64,000 nt of DNA from Claveliimonas bilis (GCF_030296775.1 NZ_AP027742.1:1860001-1924000); one strand, 5' to 3'. Numbered from the stretch's first letter, positions 9,149 to 18,798 are shown. The notes: a model not told the origin generated them from the letters alone. A program made the numbers and translations.

Positions 9149-10588
9149 CTAAACTGTTCCATGTTTCTTTGCCGGACGATCCTCTCTTTTTGTAAAAAGC
9201 ATCTCAAATGCTCCAATAATATATTTTCTTGTATCTGCCGGACTGATCACTGCATCCACATAGCCGTGTCCCGCCGCTGAAGCCGGACTTGACTGAAGAG
9301 CACGGTATTCTGCCGCTTTCTCTCTTTGAGTCTGCATATCAGAATCTGCATACATAATCTTTGCAGCCAGATCTGCATCCATCATGCCGATTTCCGCATT
9401 CGGCCATGCGTAAACCATATCTGCTCCAATGGATTTGCTGTTCATCGCCACATATGCGCTTCCATAAGCCTTTCCAATGATCACGTTCACTTTCGGCACC
9501 GTCGCATCAGTAAAAGCATAGATAAGTTTTGCTGTCTGTGCAGCCAGCGCTTTTTCTCCGCATGTTGACGCATCAAATCCCGTTACATTTGTAAGAGTAA
9601 GCACAGGAATATTAAATGCATCGCAGAATCTTACAAAATCCGCCGCTTTTCCTGCTCCCGCTGCTGTCAGCGATCCGTCAAATTCAGCAGTCACTTCCGC
9701 ATCCTCATTGTAGACCTTAGAACGGTTTGCCACTGCACCTACTGTCATTCCATTCAGGCGGATAAATCCTGTAACCATGTCTTTTGCGTAATCCTTTTTC
9801 ACTTCAAAGAAAACACCATTGTCAGAAATAGAGGACAGAGCGACAGCCGTATCTTCTGCAGCATTTTCGATACCCTCACACAGACGGTTCAGGTCATCGG
9901 TGCATTCCTCATAAGATACATCTTCTTCATTGTTGCACGGCAGCATACAGATCAGAGCCCGGATCTTCGCCAGAATTTCCTCTTCTGTTCCTGTTTCGTC
10001 AACAAGACCGGCCTCACTGCTCTGAAACTTGGCAGAAGCCGTGTTGCATTTCTGGACAGTATTTCCCGGGATCGCATTAGGGGAATTGACAAATAATTTT
10101 GCATGCTCTGTTTCCATAAATGTGAAATCTGTCAATGCCGGAATAACAGCCAGTCCACCGCCGCAGTTTCCGAAAATCGCAGTAATCTGCGGGATCACAC
10201 CCGACGCCATAGACTGTTTCAGATAAAGCTTTCCAAATCCGTCCAACGCATCTGTCGCCTCCTGAAGCCGGATTCCGGCACAGTCAACCAGTCCGATCAC
10301 CGGCGCTCCCATTTTCATTGCCATGTCATAAAGCGCTGCAATCTTTTTCGCATGCATTTCTCCGATCGATCCGCCCAACACAGACGCATCCTGGCTGTAT
10401 ACATATACCAGATTGCCATCGATCACTCCGTAACCGGTAATGACGCCATCTCCCGGCGTTTCTGTTTTCTGCATGTTGAAATCAGTCGCTCTGGCAGTCA
10501 CGCCGCCGCCGATCTCAACAAAGCTGCCTGCATCAAGTAGGGAGGCAATTCTCTGACTTGCTGCATTTTCTGTTGCCATGTTGCTCAT
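9149..10588 (-). CDS. mmdA: Acyl-CoA carboxyltransferase (MmdA / transcarboxylase 12S-like)
   Basis: A 479-residue crotonase-fold carboxyltransferase of the methylmalonyl-CoA decarboxylase alpha/propionyl-CoA carboxylase beta family. Visible are SQDASVLGGSIGEMHAKK, the oxyanion-hole glycines IFGNCGGGLAV in the N-half, and GKAYGSAYVAM in the C-half. It should exchange a carboxyl group between an acyl-CoA and biotin. It is the first gene of the five-gene operon and has its own promoter 118 bp upstream. The middle region (GVITGY...DGNLVYVYSQD) fits the family, but which acyl-CoA it uses cannot be told; methylmalonyl-CoA or malonyl-CoA are the likeliest. Confidence 0.88.
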   Translation of the reverse strand: MSNMATENAASQRIASLLDAGSFVEIGGGVTARATDFNMQKTETPGDGVITGYGVIDGNLVYVYSQDASVLGGSIGEMHAKKIAALYDMAMKMGAPVIGLVDCAGIRLQEATDALDGFGKLYLKQSMASGVIPQITAIFGNCGGGLAVIPALTDFTFMETEHAKLFVNSPNAIPGNTVQKCNTASAKFQSSEAGLVDETGTEEEILAKIRALICMLPCNNEEDVSYEECTDDLNRLCEGIENAAEDTAVALSSISDNGVFFEVKKDYAKDMVTGFIRLNGMTVGAVANRSKVYNEDAEVTAEFDGSLTAAGAGKAADFVRFCDAFNIPVLTLTNVTGFDASTCGEKALAAQTAKLIYAFTDATVPKVNVIIGKAYGSAYVAMNSKSIGADMVYAWPNAEIGMMDADLAAKIMYADSDMQTQREKAAEYRALQSSPASAAGHGYVDAVISPADTRKYIIGAFEMLFTKREDRPAKKHGTV

Positions 10589-10705
10589 AACCTAGCCCTC
10601 CATTTTCTTACATATTTAAATCAGGTTTTCTATTGCATATAGTTGCGTCAGAGCCGCTAACGCCAGACAATTGCAAAAAGTTAAACCAAATTTTCTGCCG
10701 ATTAT

Positions 10706-10734
10706 ATTATATATTCTTTTTCTGCATTATTCAA
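10706..10734 (-). promoter_or_regulatory. Sigma-A promoter of the Na+-pump decarboxylase operon
   Basis: TTGAAT (10734-10729) and a perfect TATAAT (10711-10706) are separated by 17 bp. The site is 118 bp upstream of the first gene and downstream of the leuA terminator. Confidence 0.85.
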
Positions 10735-10765
10735 CTGTTTTTGAAAAAATCGTTAAAAAATTAGC

Positions 10766-10808
10766 AAAAAAGAAGACGCCAAAAATCCTTCTCTTTTCAG
10801 CATCTTCT
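10766..10808 (-). terminator. Intrinsic terminator of leuA
   Basis: On the leftward strand GAAGATGC pairs with GCGTCTTC (one U-G pair) around a 20-nt loop and is followed by a T-rich run. It begins 12 bp after the leuA stop. Confidence 0.75.
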
Positions 10809-10819
10809 TTCCTTTTGAT

Positions 10820-12808
10820 CTACTTCTGATTTCTGAATTGTACCGGAGTCATATCGTATGCTTTTTTAAACAGTCTGTTAAAATGCTCCACGTTTTGATA
10901 ACCCACGGACAAAGCAATATTTTCTACTGTCATACTGCTGCTTTTCAGCATTGCTCTGGCTTTTTTCATCCGAATCTTTTTCACAAGTTCTCCAAAAGTC
11001 ATTCCGGATTTTTCTTTAATATATTTGGAAAGATATGGCTTGGAAAGGTAAAACTTTTCTGCCAGATCATCCAAAGTAACGTCTATATAATTTGCCTGCA
11101 GATAATTCATGATCTCAATCATTCTTGCATCTTTACACGGATCAGCATTTCCGATCTCTTCAATTTTGTTGACAGCCACGATCAGAGCTTCTATGGAAGC
11201 GCGGATGATATCAGCATCGATTCCCACTCCCCAGCATGTCTTTCCATGAGCAATGATCCCCACGTAAGCCACTGCTTTAGAAGAAGATCCTCTTGTCAGG
11301 GAATGTTCCTCATAAAACGTCAGCTCATAGCTGATATTGAAATACTGTTTAATGGCATTGCTCACTGCATCCAGCCGTCCGTTCCCCGATGCAGTTACCA
11401 CTCTTTCATCCTTTCCATGATGGATGGTGGCGTCAGCGATAATACCGTCTGCCTGGTGGAAATGACATTCATCAATAGAAAATACTGTTTTAGCATTCAC
11501 ATAATTATCGGTAAAGATCTGATAAATCCATTCCGGAGTCAGCTCTTTATGAGCTTTGTCAGATACCCCTTTTACCAGATATCCTACTTCCTCCCTCATT
11601 TTTTCCGGAAGGTTAATGCCATAGCTTTGTTTCAGGATATAGTTTACGCCGCCCTTTCCGGACTGGCTGTTGATACGGATCACATCAGAGTCATATTTTC
11701 TTCCCACATCCTGCGGATCGATCGGAAGATAAGGTACTGTCCATGTATTGCATTTCTTCTCATCTCTCCATGCCATTCCTTTTGCGATCGCATCCTGATG
11801 TGATCCTGAAAATGCAGTAAATACAAGTTCTCCTGCATAAGGCTGCCGCACATCGACCGTCATTCTTGTCAGCCGTTCATAAGTCTCTTTGATTTCTTCC
11901 ATGTTGGAAAAATCAAGCTTGGGATCAACACCGTGAGAAAACATGTTCATTCCCAATGTAATGACATCTACATTTCCGGTTCTCTCTCCATTCCCGAACA
12001 GTGTTCCTTCAATCCGGTCTGCCCCTGCCAAAATGCCAAGCTCCGCAGTTGCAACTCCGCATCCTCTGTCATTGTGAGGATGAAGAGACAGAACAACATT
12101 TTCCCGGTAAGCGAGATGCTTATGTACATATTCTAATTGAGATGCGAACACATGAGGCATGGCATTTTCCACTGTAGTCGGAATGTTAATAATGGCTTTA
12201 TTGTCCGCCTGGGGATTCCAGACATCCAGTACTGCGTTACATACCTCTACAGCATAGTCAACCTCTGTTCCGGAAAAACTCTCCGGACTGTACTCGAACG
12301 TAAAATTACCTTCTGTTTCATCTGCCAGTTTTTTTAACAGCTTCGCCCCGTCAACGGCAATTTTTTTCACCTGTTCCTTATCTTTTTTAAATACCTGTTC
12401 CCTCTGCGCAACAGATGTGGAGTTGTAAAGATGGATCACAGCGTGAGGAGCTCCTTTAACGGCTTCAAATGTCTTTTTGATGATATGTTCTCTTGCCTGT
12501 GTCAGTACCTGGACTGTCACGTCATCAGGAATCATCTTCCGCTCGATCAATGCTCTCATAAAGCGGTATTCTGTCTCAGAAGCAGCCGGAAATCCCACTT
12601 CAATTTCCTTAAAACCAACTTTTACAAGCAACTCAAAAAATTCCAGTTTTTCTTCTAAGCTCATAGGTTCGATCAGCGCCTGGTTTCCGTCTCTAAGATC
12701 CACGCTGCACCAGATGGGCGGCTGATCAATGTATTCCTTCTTTACCCAGTCATATGTTACTTCCGGCGGCATAAAATACTGCCGTTCATATTTTTCACAA
12801 TTTTTCAT
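10820..12808 (-). CDS. leuA: 2-isopropylmalate synthase fused to a C-terminal AraC-type DNA-binding domain
   Basis: A 662-residue protein. Residues 1 to about 420 are the HMGL-like catalytic barrel of 2-isopropylmalate synthase in its yeast/actinobacterial form ([33 protein letters not shown]). Residues about 440-555 match the LeuA dimer/regulatory domain. Residues 561-662 (nt 11128-10820) are an AraC/XylS double helix-turn-helix: [19 protein letters not shown], then [21 protein letters not shown], with no stop or frameshift between. Catalysis: acetyl-CoA plus 2-oxoisovalerate gives 2-isopropylmalate, the first leucine step. The ATG at 12808 follows GGGAG; an ATG 27 bp upstream lacks one. The gene is monocistronic. 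The fusion suggests a leucine-sensing enzyme-regulator, which is inference. Confidence 0.9.
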   Translation of the reverse strand: MKNCEKYERQYFMPPEVTYDWVKKEYIDQPPIWCSVDLRDGNQALIEPMSLEEKLEFFELLVKVGFKEIEVGFPAASETEYRFMRALIERKMIPDDVTVQVLTQAREHIIKKTFEAVKGAPHAVIHLYNSTSVAQREQVFKKDKEQVKKIAVDGAKLLKKLADETEGNFTFEYSPESFSGTEVDYAVEVCNAVLDVWNPQADNKAIINIPTTVENAMPHVFASQLEYVHKHLAYRENVVLSLHPHNDRGCGVATAELGILAGADRIEGTLFGNGERTGNVDVITLGMNMFSHGVDPKLDFSNMEEIKETYERLTRMTVDVRQPYAGELVFTAFSGSHQDAIAKGMAWRDEKKCNTWTVPYLPIDPQDVGRKYDSDVIRINSQSGKGGVNYILKQSYGINLPEKMREEVGYLVKGVSDKAHKELTPEWIYQIFTDNYVNAKTVFSIDECHFHQADGIIADATIHHGKDERVVTASGNGRLDAVSNAIKQYFNISYELTFYEEHSLTRGSSSKAVAYVGIIAHGKTCWGVGIDADIIRASIEALIVAVNKIEEIGNADPCKDARMIEIMNYLQANYIDVTLDDLAEKFYLSKPYLSKYIKEKSGMTFGELVKKIRMKKARAMLKSSSMTVENIALSVGYQNVEHFNRLFKKAYDMTPVQFRNQK

Positions 12809-12959
12809 CTTGCCATCTCCCTTACTATCTTCCAAAAGTTAAATATTAATCAACTTTCTTGTCTTTTTTTAATACTTGTTTATCCTAACATACATATTCA
12901 AAAAATAGAAGTGACAAATTTAATCATTTTAATTGATTTATTTTAATATATTTTCATTT

Positions 12960-14165
12960 TTATATCACGAAAAACAATTCTGTTATCTTTGTAAAACACC
13001 AGAAAAAATCCCGTTTCAAAATCGGCTCTGCCGCATATATTTCATCACCGGATACCACAAAATCATCCACAATATAGCGTATCTTTCCAACTGTCTCTCC
13101 CTTTTCAACCGGGGCTTCTATATAGTCCGGAAGAGTCACAACTGTCTCCACTTTTTCGTCTTCAGCCATCAAAAACAGACGACTATTTCCCTTTACGGAT
13201 AAGCTGACCCTGGAATCTCTCCCAACTCCTCTGTCCGGCACTCCGTTTCTGACCGGAAGGTCCGGCAGCGTATCTGCCCTCTCTATTTTTTCATACTGAT
13301 AATTATCAATTCCGTACTGCATCAGTTTTTTTGTATCAGACCACTTATAGTTTTTATTGTTGGGCCATCCGCATGCAAGCAGGGCAACAATGAAGGTTCT
13401 ATTGTCCCTCTTTAATGCCCCTACATAACAGTAGCCTGCAGCCGCGGTAAATCCTGTCTTTCCGGTAAGGGCCCCCTCCATCATATCAAGAAAGGCATTA
13501 TGATTTAAACAGGAGAAGCTGCGGTTTCCTGAAACATCTGTAAACTGATAACTTTTTGTTCTGGTTATTTCGAGAAACCGTTCTCTTTCCGGCGAAATCT
13601 TAATACAATAACGCATGATGCGCGCAAGATCAGCGGCTGTTGTCCCATGAATGTCTTCTTCGTCTTTCCCGTCCAGTCCGTTTGGGGTGACAAAATGTGT
13701 ATTTTTGCATCCGATTTCTTTTGCCTTTTTATTCATTTGATCTGCAAAAGCTTCCACGGTTCCGGCCTGATTTTCCGCCAGGACCACAGCGCTGTCGTTA
13801 TGAGATTCCAGCATCAGGGAGTAGAGAAGATCCTCTGTAAAGTACTGTTCCCCTTCTTTTACTCCAAGTCGGACCTGCGGCTGTGACGCTGCATGATCAG
13901 AAGCTGTGCAAATCTCCTCCATATCGGATTCCAAGACAAGAATACAGGTCATAATTTTTGTTGTACTTGCCATGGGGCGAACAGTCTTTTCTTCTTTTCC
14001 AAATAAAACACGCCCGCTGTCAGCGTCCATCAAAACCGCTGACCGGGCGTAAAGCTGTGACAGTTCTTCGGGAGTCTTGCTGGCTTTTGCCTGAGCCGGG
14101 GCAAAGAAAACTTCCAGTAAAAGAACTGCTGTTGCCAATATCATTTTATATTTTGATCTCACCAT
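12960..14165 (-). CDS. D-alanyl-D-alanine carboxypeptidase (S11 family), first copy
   Basis: A 401-residue penicillin-binding protein. It has an N-terminal signal peptide (to about residue 28, ending AQAKA), the three active-site motifs STTK (Ser in ASTTKIMT), SHN in LESHNDSAV and KTG in LTGKTGFTA, and a C-terminal beta-rich domain. It trims the terminal D-Ala of peptidoglycan stem peptides outside the membrane. The C-terminal end is hydrophobic and may anchor it. It follows scpB by 86 bp in the same direction, so it may be part of the scpAB transcript. The ribosome site before the ATG is weak. Confidence 0.92.
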   Translation of the reverse strand: MVRSKYKMILATAVLLLEVFFAPAQAKASKTPEELSQLYARSAVLMDADSGRVLFGKEEKTVRPMASTTKIMTCILVLESDMEEICTASDHAASQPQVRLGVKEGEQYFTEDLLYSLMLESHNDSAVVLAENQAGTVEAFADQMNKKAKEIGCKNTHFVTPNGLDGKDEEDIHGTTAADLARIMRYCIKISPERERFLEITRTKSYQFTDVSGNRSFSCLNHNAFLDMMEGALTGKTGFTAAAGYCYVGALKRDNRTFIVALLACGWPNNKNYKWSDTKKLMQYGIDNYQYEKIERADTLPDLPVRNGVPDRGVGRDSRVSLSVKGNSRLFLMAEDEKVETVVTLPDYIEAPVEKGETVGKIRYIVDDFVVSGDEIYAAEPILKRDFFWCFTKITELFFVI

Positions 14166-14251
14166 CTTAAGTCACACCAGATTCTTTTTATTCTTTTCCA
14201 GTCTATGCGCCTGCAGCTGCTGATATTCCGAATCTGCTATGAAATTCTATA

Positions 14252-14821
14252 TCAGATATCCAGTTTCATCTGTACCTCTTCCTCTGCTTCATGTTTAAAA
14301 GTTTCTACCTGTTCTGAATTGAGGCTTGGAAGTTCATCCAGCGAATGGATGCTGAATCTTCTAAGGAACTCCTCCGTTGTCCCAAAGAGAAGCGGACGTC
14401 CGGGAGCGTCCAGTCTGCCTACTTCACATACAAGATTATACTCAACCAGACGGTTTACTGCATGATCCGACTTTACTCCTCTTATCTTTTCGATCTCCAG
14501 TTTTGTCACCGGCTGCTTATATGCAATAATAGATAAAGTCTCCAGCTGTACATCCGTCAATACATATTTTCTGGGCTGTCTGGCCACTTTGATCAAATAT
14601 TCATACATATCCGTTTTTGTACACATCTGAAAGGAATTTTCCAGCTCTATGATCCGCATTCCCCGATCAGACGCCTCATATTTATCCATCATATTATGTA
14701 TGATCTTTCGTGTCGTATCCTCATCGTGTTCAATGGCCGCCGCAATCCTGGACAGCTCCACTGAATCTCCCATTGTAAAAAGAATGGCTTCTATTATACC
14801 TTCCAGTCTGCTGATCTCCAC
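14252..14821 (-). CDS. scpB: Segregation and condensation protein B
   Basis: A 189-residue winged-helix protein with the ScpB core: EGIIEAILFTMGDSVEL at the N-terminus, TLSIIAYKQPVTKLEIEKIRGV in the middle and GRPLLFGTTEEFLRRF near the C-terminus. ScpB dimers bind ScpA and with SMC form the bacterial condensin that organises the chromosome. The start codon is GTG (14821), preceded by GGGAAG. It lies 27 bp after scpA. Confidence 0.96.
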   Translation of the reverse strand: MEISRLEGIIEAILFTMGDSVELSRIAAAIEHDEDTTRKIIHNMMDKYEASDRGMRIIELENSFQMCTKTDMYEYLIKVARQPRKYVLTDVQLETLSIIAYKQPVTKLEIEKIRGVKSDHAVNRLVEYNLVCEVGRLDAPGRPLLFGTTEEFLRRFSIHSLDELPSLNSEQVETFKHEAEEEVQMKLDI

Positions 14822-14848
14822 TTTTATACTTCCCTTTCTATATTCGGC

Positions 14849-15601
14849 TTATTGCCGATACACCATTGATGTAATACAGATATCATCAAAAGGCTGTTTC
14901 TGTTCTATTTTGATTTTTCCGGTCTTCATCAGTTCCAATACAGCAAGAAATGTCACCACAAGCTGCACTTTCGATCCCTGCTTTTTCAAAAGCTGCCGGA
15001 AACTGAATACAGAGTGGTTTACTGCGTATTCCTCCACATAATCCAGTTTTTCCGGAAGCGATACTTCTTCTTTTTCTATTTTTCCAAATCCGCTCCGGAT
15101 CGGATCGATCTTTTCATCCTGCCGCCGCATAACATCCCTGAAGATGCGGTTCAGCTTTGCCAGGGTCAGGTCTCCGAGAAGTTCTTCCAGGTTTACCGGC
15201 TCCACATATTCCTGAACCTCCTCCGGTATATCCGGTTCCCGATAGATTGCTCTTTCTCCCTCCACCTGCCTGTCGCGAAGTTCGTAAGCCATATATTTAT
15301 ACATCTTATACTGCAAAAGCTGCTCTACCAGTTCCTGCCGGGGATCTTCCTCCTGCCCCTCTTCATTTATCTCTTTCGGAAGCAGCATCCGGCATTTGAT
15401 GTCCAGGAGAGTAGCTGCCATGAGGAGAAATTCACTCATAACATTCAAATCTTCCTTTTCCATAGCCCGAATGTATTCCATATACTGATTGGTGATCTCC
15501 ACGATCGGTATATCATAGATATCTATTTTATTTTTATCAATCAGATGAAGGAGAAGGTCAAGCGGACCTTCAAACACCTGAAGCTTAACCGGTATACCCA
15601 T
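14849..15601 (-). CDS. scpA: Segregation and condensation protein A
   Basis: A 250-residue kleisin. The N-terminal SMC-binding helix region (VFEGPLDLLLHLIDKNKIDIYDIPI) is unmistakable and the C-terminal winged helix (VVTFLAVLELMKTGKI) is present; the middle is acidic and variable as usual. It bridges the SMC ATPase heads with ScpB. First gene of the scpA-scpB unit, with its own promoter about 30 bp upstream of the ATG and a GGAGG site. Confidence 0.96.
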   Translation of the reverse strand: MGIPVKLQVFEGPLDLLLHLIDKNKIDIYDIPIVEITNQYMEYIRAMEKEDLNVMSEFLLMAATLLDIKCRMLLPKEINEEGQEEDPRQELVEQLLQYKMYKYMAYELRDRQVEGERAIYREPDIPEEVQEYVEPVNLEELLGDLTLAKLNRIFRDVMRRQDEKIDPIRSGFGKIEKEEVSLPEKLDYVEEYAVNHSVFSFRQLLKKQGSKVQLVVTFLAVLELMKTGKIKIEQKQPFDDICITSMVYRQ

Positions 15602-15630
15602 AAATCCTCCGCCCTTTTTCTAACCATCCT

Positions 15631-15659
15631 ATTATATCGGACTTTTTGTCTTTATACAA
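15631..15659 (-). promoter_or_regulatory. Sigma-A promoter of scpA-scpB
   Basis: TTGTAT (15659-15654) and TATAAT (15636-15631), 17 bp apart, end about 30 bp before the scpA start. Confidence 0.7.
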
Positions 15660-15694
15660 TATCTTTTTCTCCTGGCGAAAATCCCCTCTGTTTT

Positions 15695-16279
15695 CTACAG
15701 ACGAATCAGGGCTTTCGAACCCAGGACTCCTACCAGCAGTTCCCTTGCCTCCTCCCGTATCTGTTCTACAGGAACCTTTTCTTCGTGACTTTCGTTAATA
15801 AATCCGATCATTCCATAGCAAAGAAATCCCGCAATCTTTTTCGCGGAATATTTCAAGGGCGTACGCGATTCCATCCGCCTTGTATGTCCTTCCACTGTTT
15901 CCAGAATAATACTATAAAGCGCGAAAGCCAAATAAGGGTTTTTATCCGGAGCTGTGTGACGGAAAAAGTCAAAATTTCCATAATATATATCCAGGATACT
16001 ATCCAGAATATTGCAGTAACTCTTTATTTCATTACGGTCAGGATTCGTTTCATTTTGCTTTTTTTCATATTCCTTTGTCCCGAGAACTATCATATCCTGA
16101 AACATCTCATCCACAAGGGCATATTTATCACTATAGTGAGAGTAAAAAGTAATCCTGCTGATTTCTGTGCGGCTGCAGAGCTCAGTAATGGTGATCTTCT
16201 CAAAAGGCTGCTCTGCCAGCATATCAACTAATGTATATTTTAAATTCTTTTTTGTTTTTGTGATTCGCTTGTCTTCCAT
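15695..16279 (-). CDS. TetR/AcrR family transcriptional regulator
   Basis: A 194-residue protein. The N-terminal helix-turn-helix reads ITITELCSRTEISRITFYSHYSDKYALVDEMF, typical of TetR-family regulators related to the DhaS/YfiR type; the C-terminal helices form the ligand pocket. It is divergent from the DegV gene with a 121-bp gap that holds the DegV promoter and a perfect palindrome (see operator). It is therefore likely to control DegV, itself, or both. Its inducer is not apparent; a fatty acid would fit the DegV partner, but that is a guess. Confidence 0.9.
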   Translation of the reverse strand: MEDKRITKTKKNLKYTLVDMLAEQPFEKITITELCSRTEISRITFYSHYSDKYALVDEMFQDMIVLGTKEYEKKQNETNPDRNEIKSYCNILDSILDIYYGNFDFFRHTAPDKNPYLAFALYSIILETVEGHTRRMESRTPLKYSAKKIAGFLCYGMIGFINESHEEKVPVEQIREEARELLVGVLGSKALIRL

Positions 16280-16332
16280 TTTACACTTTCCTTATTTTGT
16301 ATAAATAACTTACAAATAGCAGGTTTTGTCAA

Positions 16333-16361
16333 TTGAGATTCCATATACGTTTTGCTATAAT
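16333..16361 (+). promoter_or_regulatory. Sigma-A promoter of the DegV gene
   Basis: TTGAGA (16333-16338) and perfect TATAAT (16356-16361) are separated by 17 bp, ending 39 bp before the ATG. Confidence 0.85.
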
Positions 16362-16362
16362 T

Positions 16363-16376
16363 TTAACACCTGTTAA
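16363..16376. promoter_or_regulatory. Palindromic operator candidate for the TetR regulator
   Basis: TTAACACCTGTTAA is a perfect inverted repeat (6-bp arms, 2-bp centre). It begins 2 bp after the -10 box, over the expected transcription start, where a repressor would block the DegV promoter. Binding by the adjacent TetR protein is inferred from position only. Confidence 0.6.
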
Positions 16377-16400
16377 GATTACAGTCAAAAGGAGATTTTT

Positions 16401-17279
16401 ATGTCAGAAATAGCAATCATGACGGACAGTAACTGTGGAATTATGCCAGGCAGTGAACCCCGCCCGAATATTCATATTATTCCTATGCCCGTACTAATTG
16501 ACGGAGAGATCTTTTTTGAAGGAACCAGTATCACAACGGATACGTTTTACCAGAAACTTTCCGGCGGTTCCAAAGTCAGCACATCCCTTCCCTCTCCGGG
16601 GGATGTGATCAGTATGTGGACAGCCCTCCTGAAATCCTATGATGAAATCGTGTATATCCCCATGTCCAGCGGACTTTCCAATTCCTGCGCAAATGCAGCT
16701 ATGCTGGCTTCTGACGAACCTTTTGCAGGGCGGGTACATGTGGTGGATAATCATCGGATTTCCGTCACGCAGATGCAGTCTGTTCTGGACGCCTGTGATC
16801 TTGCCGCTGAAGGATTATCCGGCAGGCAGATTCAGGAAACACTTGAGAGGGAATCCCTGGATGCCAGTATCTACATTGCAGTAGATACATTGGAATATCT
16901 GAAAAGAGGCGGCAGAGTCACCCCTGCCGCTGCCGCGATCGGAACTGTATTAAATCTGAAGCCCGTTCTTACTATTCAAGGCGACAAGCTGGATGCTTTT
17001 GCTAAAGTACGGGGGATGAAGTCCGCTTTCCGCACCATGTGCAAAGCAGTACAGCACGATATGGATACCCGTTTTCTTCCTCTGAAAGAGAAAGGACTTT
17101 TAAAAGTCGGTATGGCCGAAACTCTCATGCCGGAGAAGGAATTCGCCTCCTGGAAGCAGCGTTTCCAGGAATATTTCCCGGACATGGAAATTGTCCACTA
17201 CCCTCTCACTATGAGCATCGGCTGTCATACAGGCCCGGGCGCTCTTGGCGTAGGCGTTTTTCGCGTACACACCCCTTAA
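16401..17279 (+). CDS. DegV family fatty-acid binding protein
   Basis: A 292-residue DegV protein: N-terminal AIMTDSNCGI, the KVSTSLPSPGDV segment with the fatty-acid carboxylate-binding Thr-Ser, SSGLSNSCANA, and TLEYLKRGGRVTPAAAAIGTVLNLKPVL, which is the family hallmark. In characterised homologues (FakB) the protein presents a bound fatty acid to the kinase FakA for incorporation into phospholipid; no fakA is in the window. A strong AAAGGAG site precedes the ATG. Its stop overlaps the stop of the convergent phosphoesterase gene by 4 bp. Confidence 0.93.
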   Translation: MSEIAIMTDSNCGIMPGSEPRPNIHIIPMPVLIDGEIFFEGTSITTDTFYQKLSGGSKVSTSLPSPGDVISMWTALLKSYDEIVYIPMSSGLSNSCANAAMLASDEPFAGRVHVVDNHRISVTQMQSVLDACDLAAEGLSGRQIQETLERESLDASIYIAVDTLEYLKRGGRVTPAAAAIGTVLNLKPVLTIQGDKLDAFAKVRGMKSAFRTMCKAVQHDMDTRFLPLKEKGLLKVGMAETLMPEKEFASWKQRFQEYFPDMEIVHYPLTMSIGCHTGPGALGVGVFRVHTP

Positions 17280-18154
17280 TCCTGGGACTTGCTTCCATAA
17301 AAAGTAACGGCAGTCAGTTCTGCCGGATTAAAGAGACGGACATTGACCGTGTGGGTCCCAAGCCCTTTGCTGACAACGGAAATATGTCCGTCTTTTTGAT
17401 ACATATCTCCGGAATATCTTGGGAACAGCTTAAACTGCGGCGTAATAACGCCGCCGATTCCCGGGATTCGGACGATTCCTCCATGAAGATGTCCGGACAG
17501 CACAAGATCTGCCCCCCACTCCCAATACTGTGAGATAAAGGCCGGATTATGGGCAAGCAGAATCTGGTATTCTTCTTTTTCAGATACTCCGACTCTCTCT
17601 GAAATCTGTGAAACCCGCAGCTCCTCCCTCTTCACCCGGCTGTAACAGGACAGAGGGATCTCCAGACCGGTGACTTTTACCGGCTGTCCCCCCAAATGCA
17701 GGCTGACGGAATCGTTTTCCAGCAGATGCACCCCTGTACTTTTTACCGCTTCTTTGTATTTTTCATAACGAGTTCCATAATCTTCCAGGTTCTCTTTCAT
17801 TTTCTGTTCGTGGTTTCCGTTTGCCGCATAGACCGGGCAAATACCGGCAAGATGAGAAAAAAGCCGTAAAGCTTTCTGCTCTGTTTCTTTTTTTGTCCTT
17901 GTCAGCATATCTCCGCCGATGAGTATATAGTCCGGCTTCTCTTCCCGAATTTTCTTTATCAGTCTTCTATTCTCTTTTCCGTACTCTTTCCCGTGAAGAT
18001 CTGTTAAAAACAAAACTTTTCTTTTCTCTTCTTTTTTCATTTTTGGAAGAGGAATACTGTAATGGCGCACCTCAAAAGTGTGAAGCTCCCGAAGTATCTC
18101 CGCACTTGCCAGGATGCATGCCACCGTTGCTCCTGCCAGAAAGTTTTTCATCAC
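17276..18154 (-). CDS. Membrane-anchored metallophosphoesterase
   Basis: A 292-residue calcineurin-fold phosphoesterase with an N-terminal hydrophobic segment (residues about 3-18). All metal motifs are there: LTDLHG, IGGDML, AANGNHE, LAHNP and SGHLHGG. It resembles the YkuE/YaeI group, which act at the membrane surface on phospholipid-like or other phosphoesters; the substrate is unknown. The start overlaps the deoC stop by 4 bp (ATGA) and the end overlaps the convergent DegV gene by 4 bp, so there is no room for a terminator between the two converging genes. Confidence 0.88.
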   Translation of the reverse strand: MMKNFLAGATVACILASAEILRELHTFEVRHYSIPLPKMKKEEKRKVLFLTDLHGKEYGKENRRLIKKIREEKPDYILIGGDMLTRTKKETEQKALRLFSHLAGICPVYAANGNHEQKMKENLEDYGTRYEKYKEAVKSTGVHLLENDSVSLHLGGQPVKVTGLEIPLSCYSRVKREELRVSQISERVGVSEKEEYQILLAHNPAFISQYWEWGADLVLSGHLHGGIVRIPGIGGVITPQFKLFPRYSGDMYQKDGHISVVSKGLGTHTVNVRLFNPAELTAVTFYGSKSQD

Positions 18155-18798
18155 ATTTCCTCCACAATCCGAATTCCAGAGCTTGTACCAATCCGGTCAG
18201 CTCCCGCCTTTCTCATTTCCTCCGCCTTTTCCCTGGTGCGGATTCCTCCGGAAGCCTTTACTTTCATGTCCTTTCCAACCGTTTTCTTCATAAGGGCAAT
18301 ATCCTCTGCTGTAGCACCGCCTGTAGAGAATCCGGTGGACGTTTTCACATAATCTGCTCCTGCCTTTTTCGCCAGCAGGCAGGCTCTTATCTTTTCTTCT
18401 TCTGAGAGCAGACATGTTTCAATGATTACCTTCACAGCTGCTTTCCCTCTGGCTTCTTCCACGACAGAATGAATATCCTGCTCTACATATTCATTGTTCC
18501 CATCTTTCAGCATCCCGATATGAATGACCATATCCAGTTCTTCCGCTCCGTCAAGAATAGCCTGGCGGGCTTCCGCTGCTTTTGCCGCCGTTGACATTGC
18601 CCCCAGCGGGAATCCGATCACTGTACATACCTTAACTTCAGTATCCCTTAAAAGTTCTGCACACAGTGGTACATAGGATGAATTTACACATACAGATGCA
18701 AAACCATACTCCCTGGCCTCCCGGCATATTGTTTCCACCTGCTCTTTGCCTGCTTCTGGTTTCAGTATTGTATGATCGATCAATGATGCAAGTTTCAT
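18151..18798 (-). CDS. deoC: Deoxyribose-phosphate aldolase
   Basis: A 215-residue class I aldolase that splits 2-deoxyribose-5-phosphate into glyceraldehyde-3-phosphate and acetaldehyde in deoxynucleoside catabolism. Visible motifs: [30 protein letters not shown] with the catalytic Lys, and [15 protein letters not shown] with the Schiff-base Lys. The start is placed at the ATG at 18798, which follows AAAGGAG; the open frame extends 42 bp further without such a site. It is coupled to the phosphoesterase gene by ATGA. No other deo gene lies nearby. Confidence 0.95.
   Translation of the reverse strand: MKLASLIDHTILKPEAGKEQVETICREAREYGFASVCVNSSYVPLCAELLRDTEVKVCTVIGFPLGAMSTAAKAAEARQAILDGAEELDMVIHIGMLKDGNNEYVEQDIHSVVEEARGKAAVKVIIETCLLSEEEKIRACLLAKKAGADYVKTSTGFSTGGATAEDIALMKKTVGKDMKVKASGGIRTREKAEEMRKAGADRIGTSSGIRIVEEM

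Noticed and set aside
12809-12959. T-box or leucine attenuator leader upstream of leuA
   Set aside because: No specifier-loop, AGGGTGG-type T-box sequence, leader peptide or terminator was found in this AT-rich stretch.
15014-16231. Open frame of 405 codons opposite scpA and the TetR gene
   Set aside because: Antisense to conserved genes, crosses their promoter region, and has no recognisable domain.
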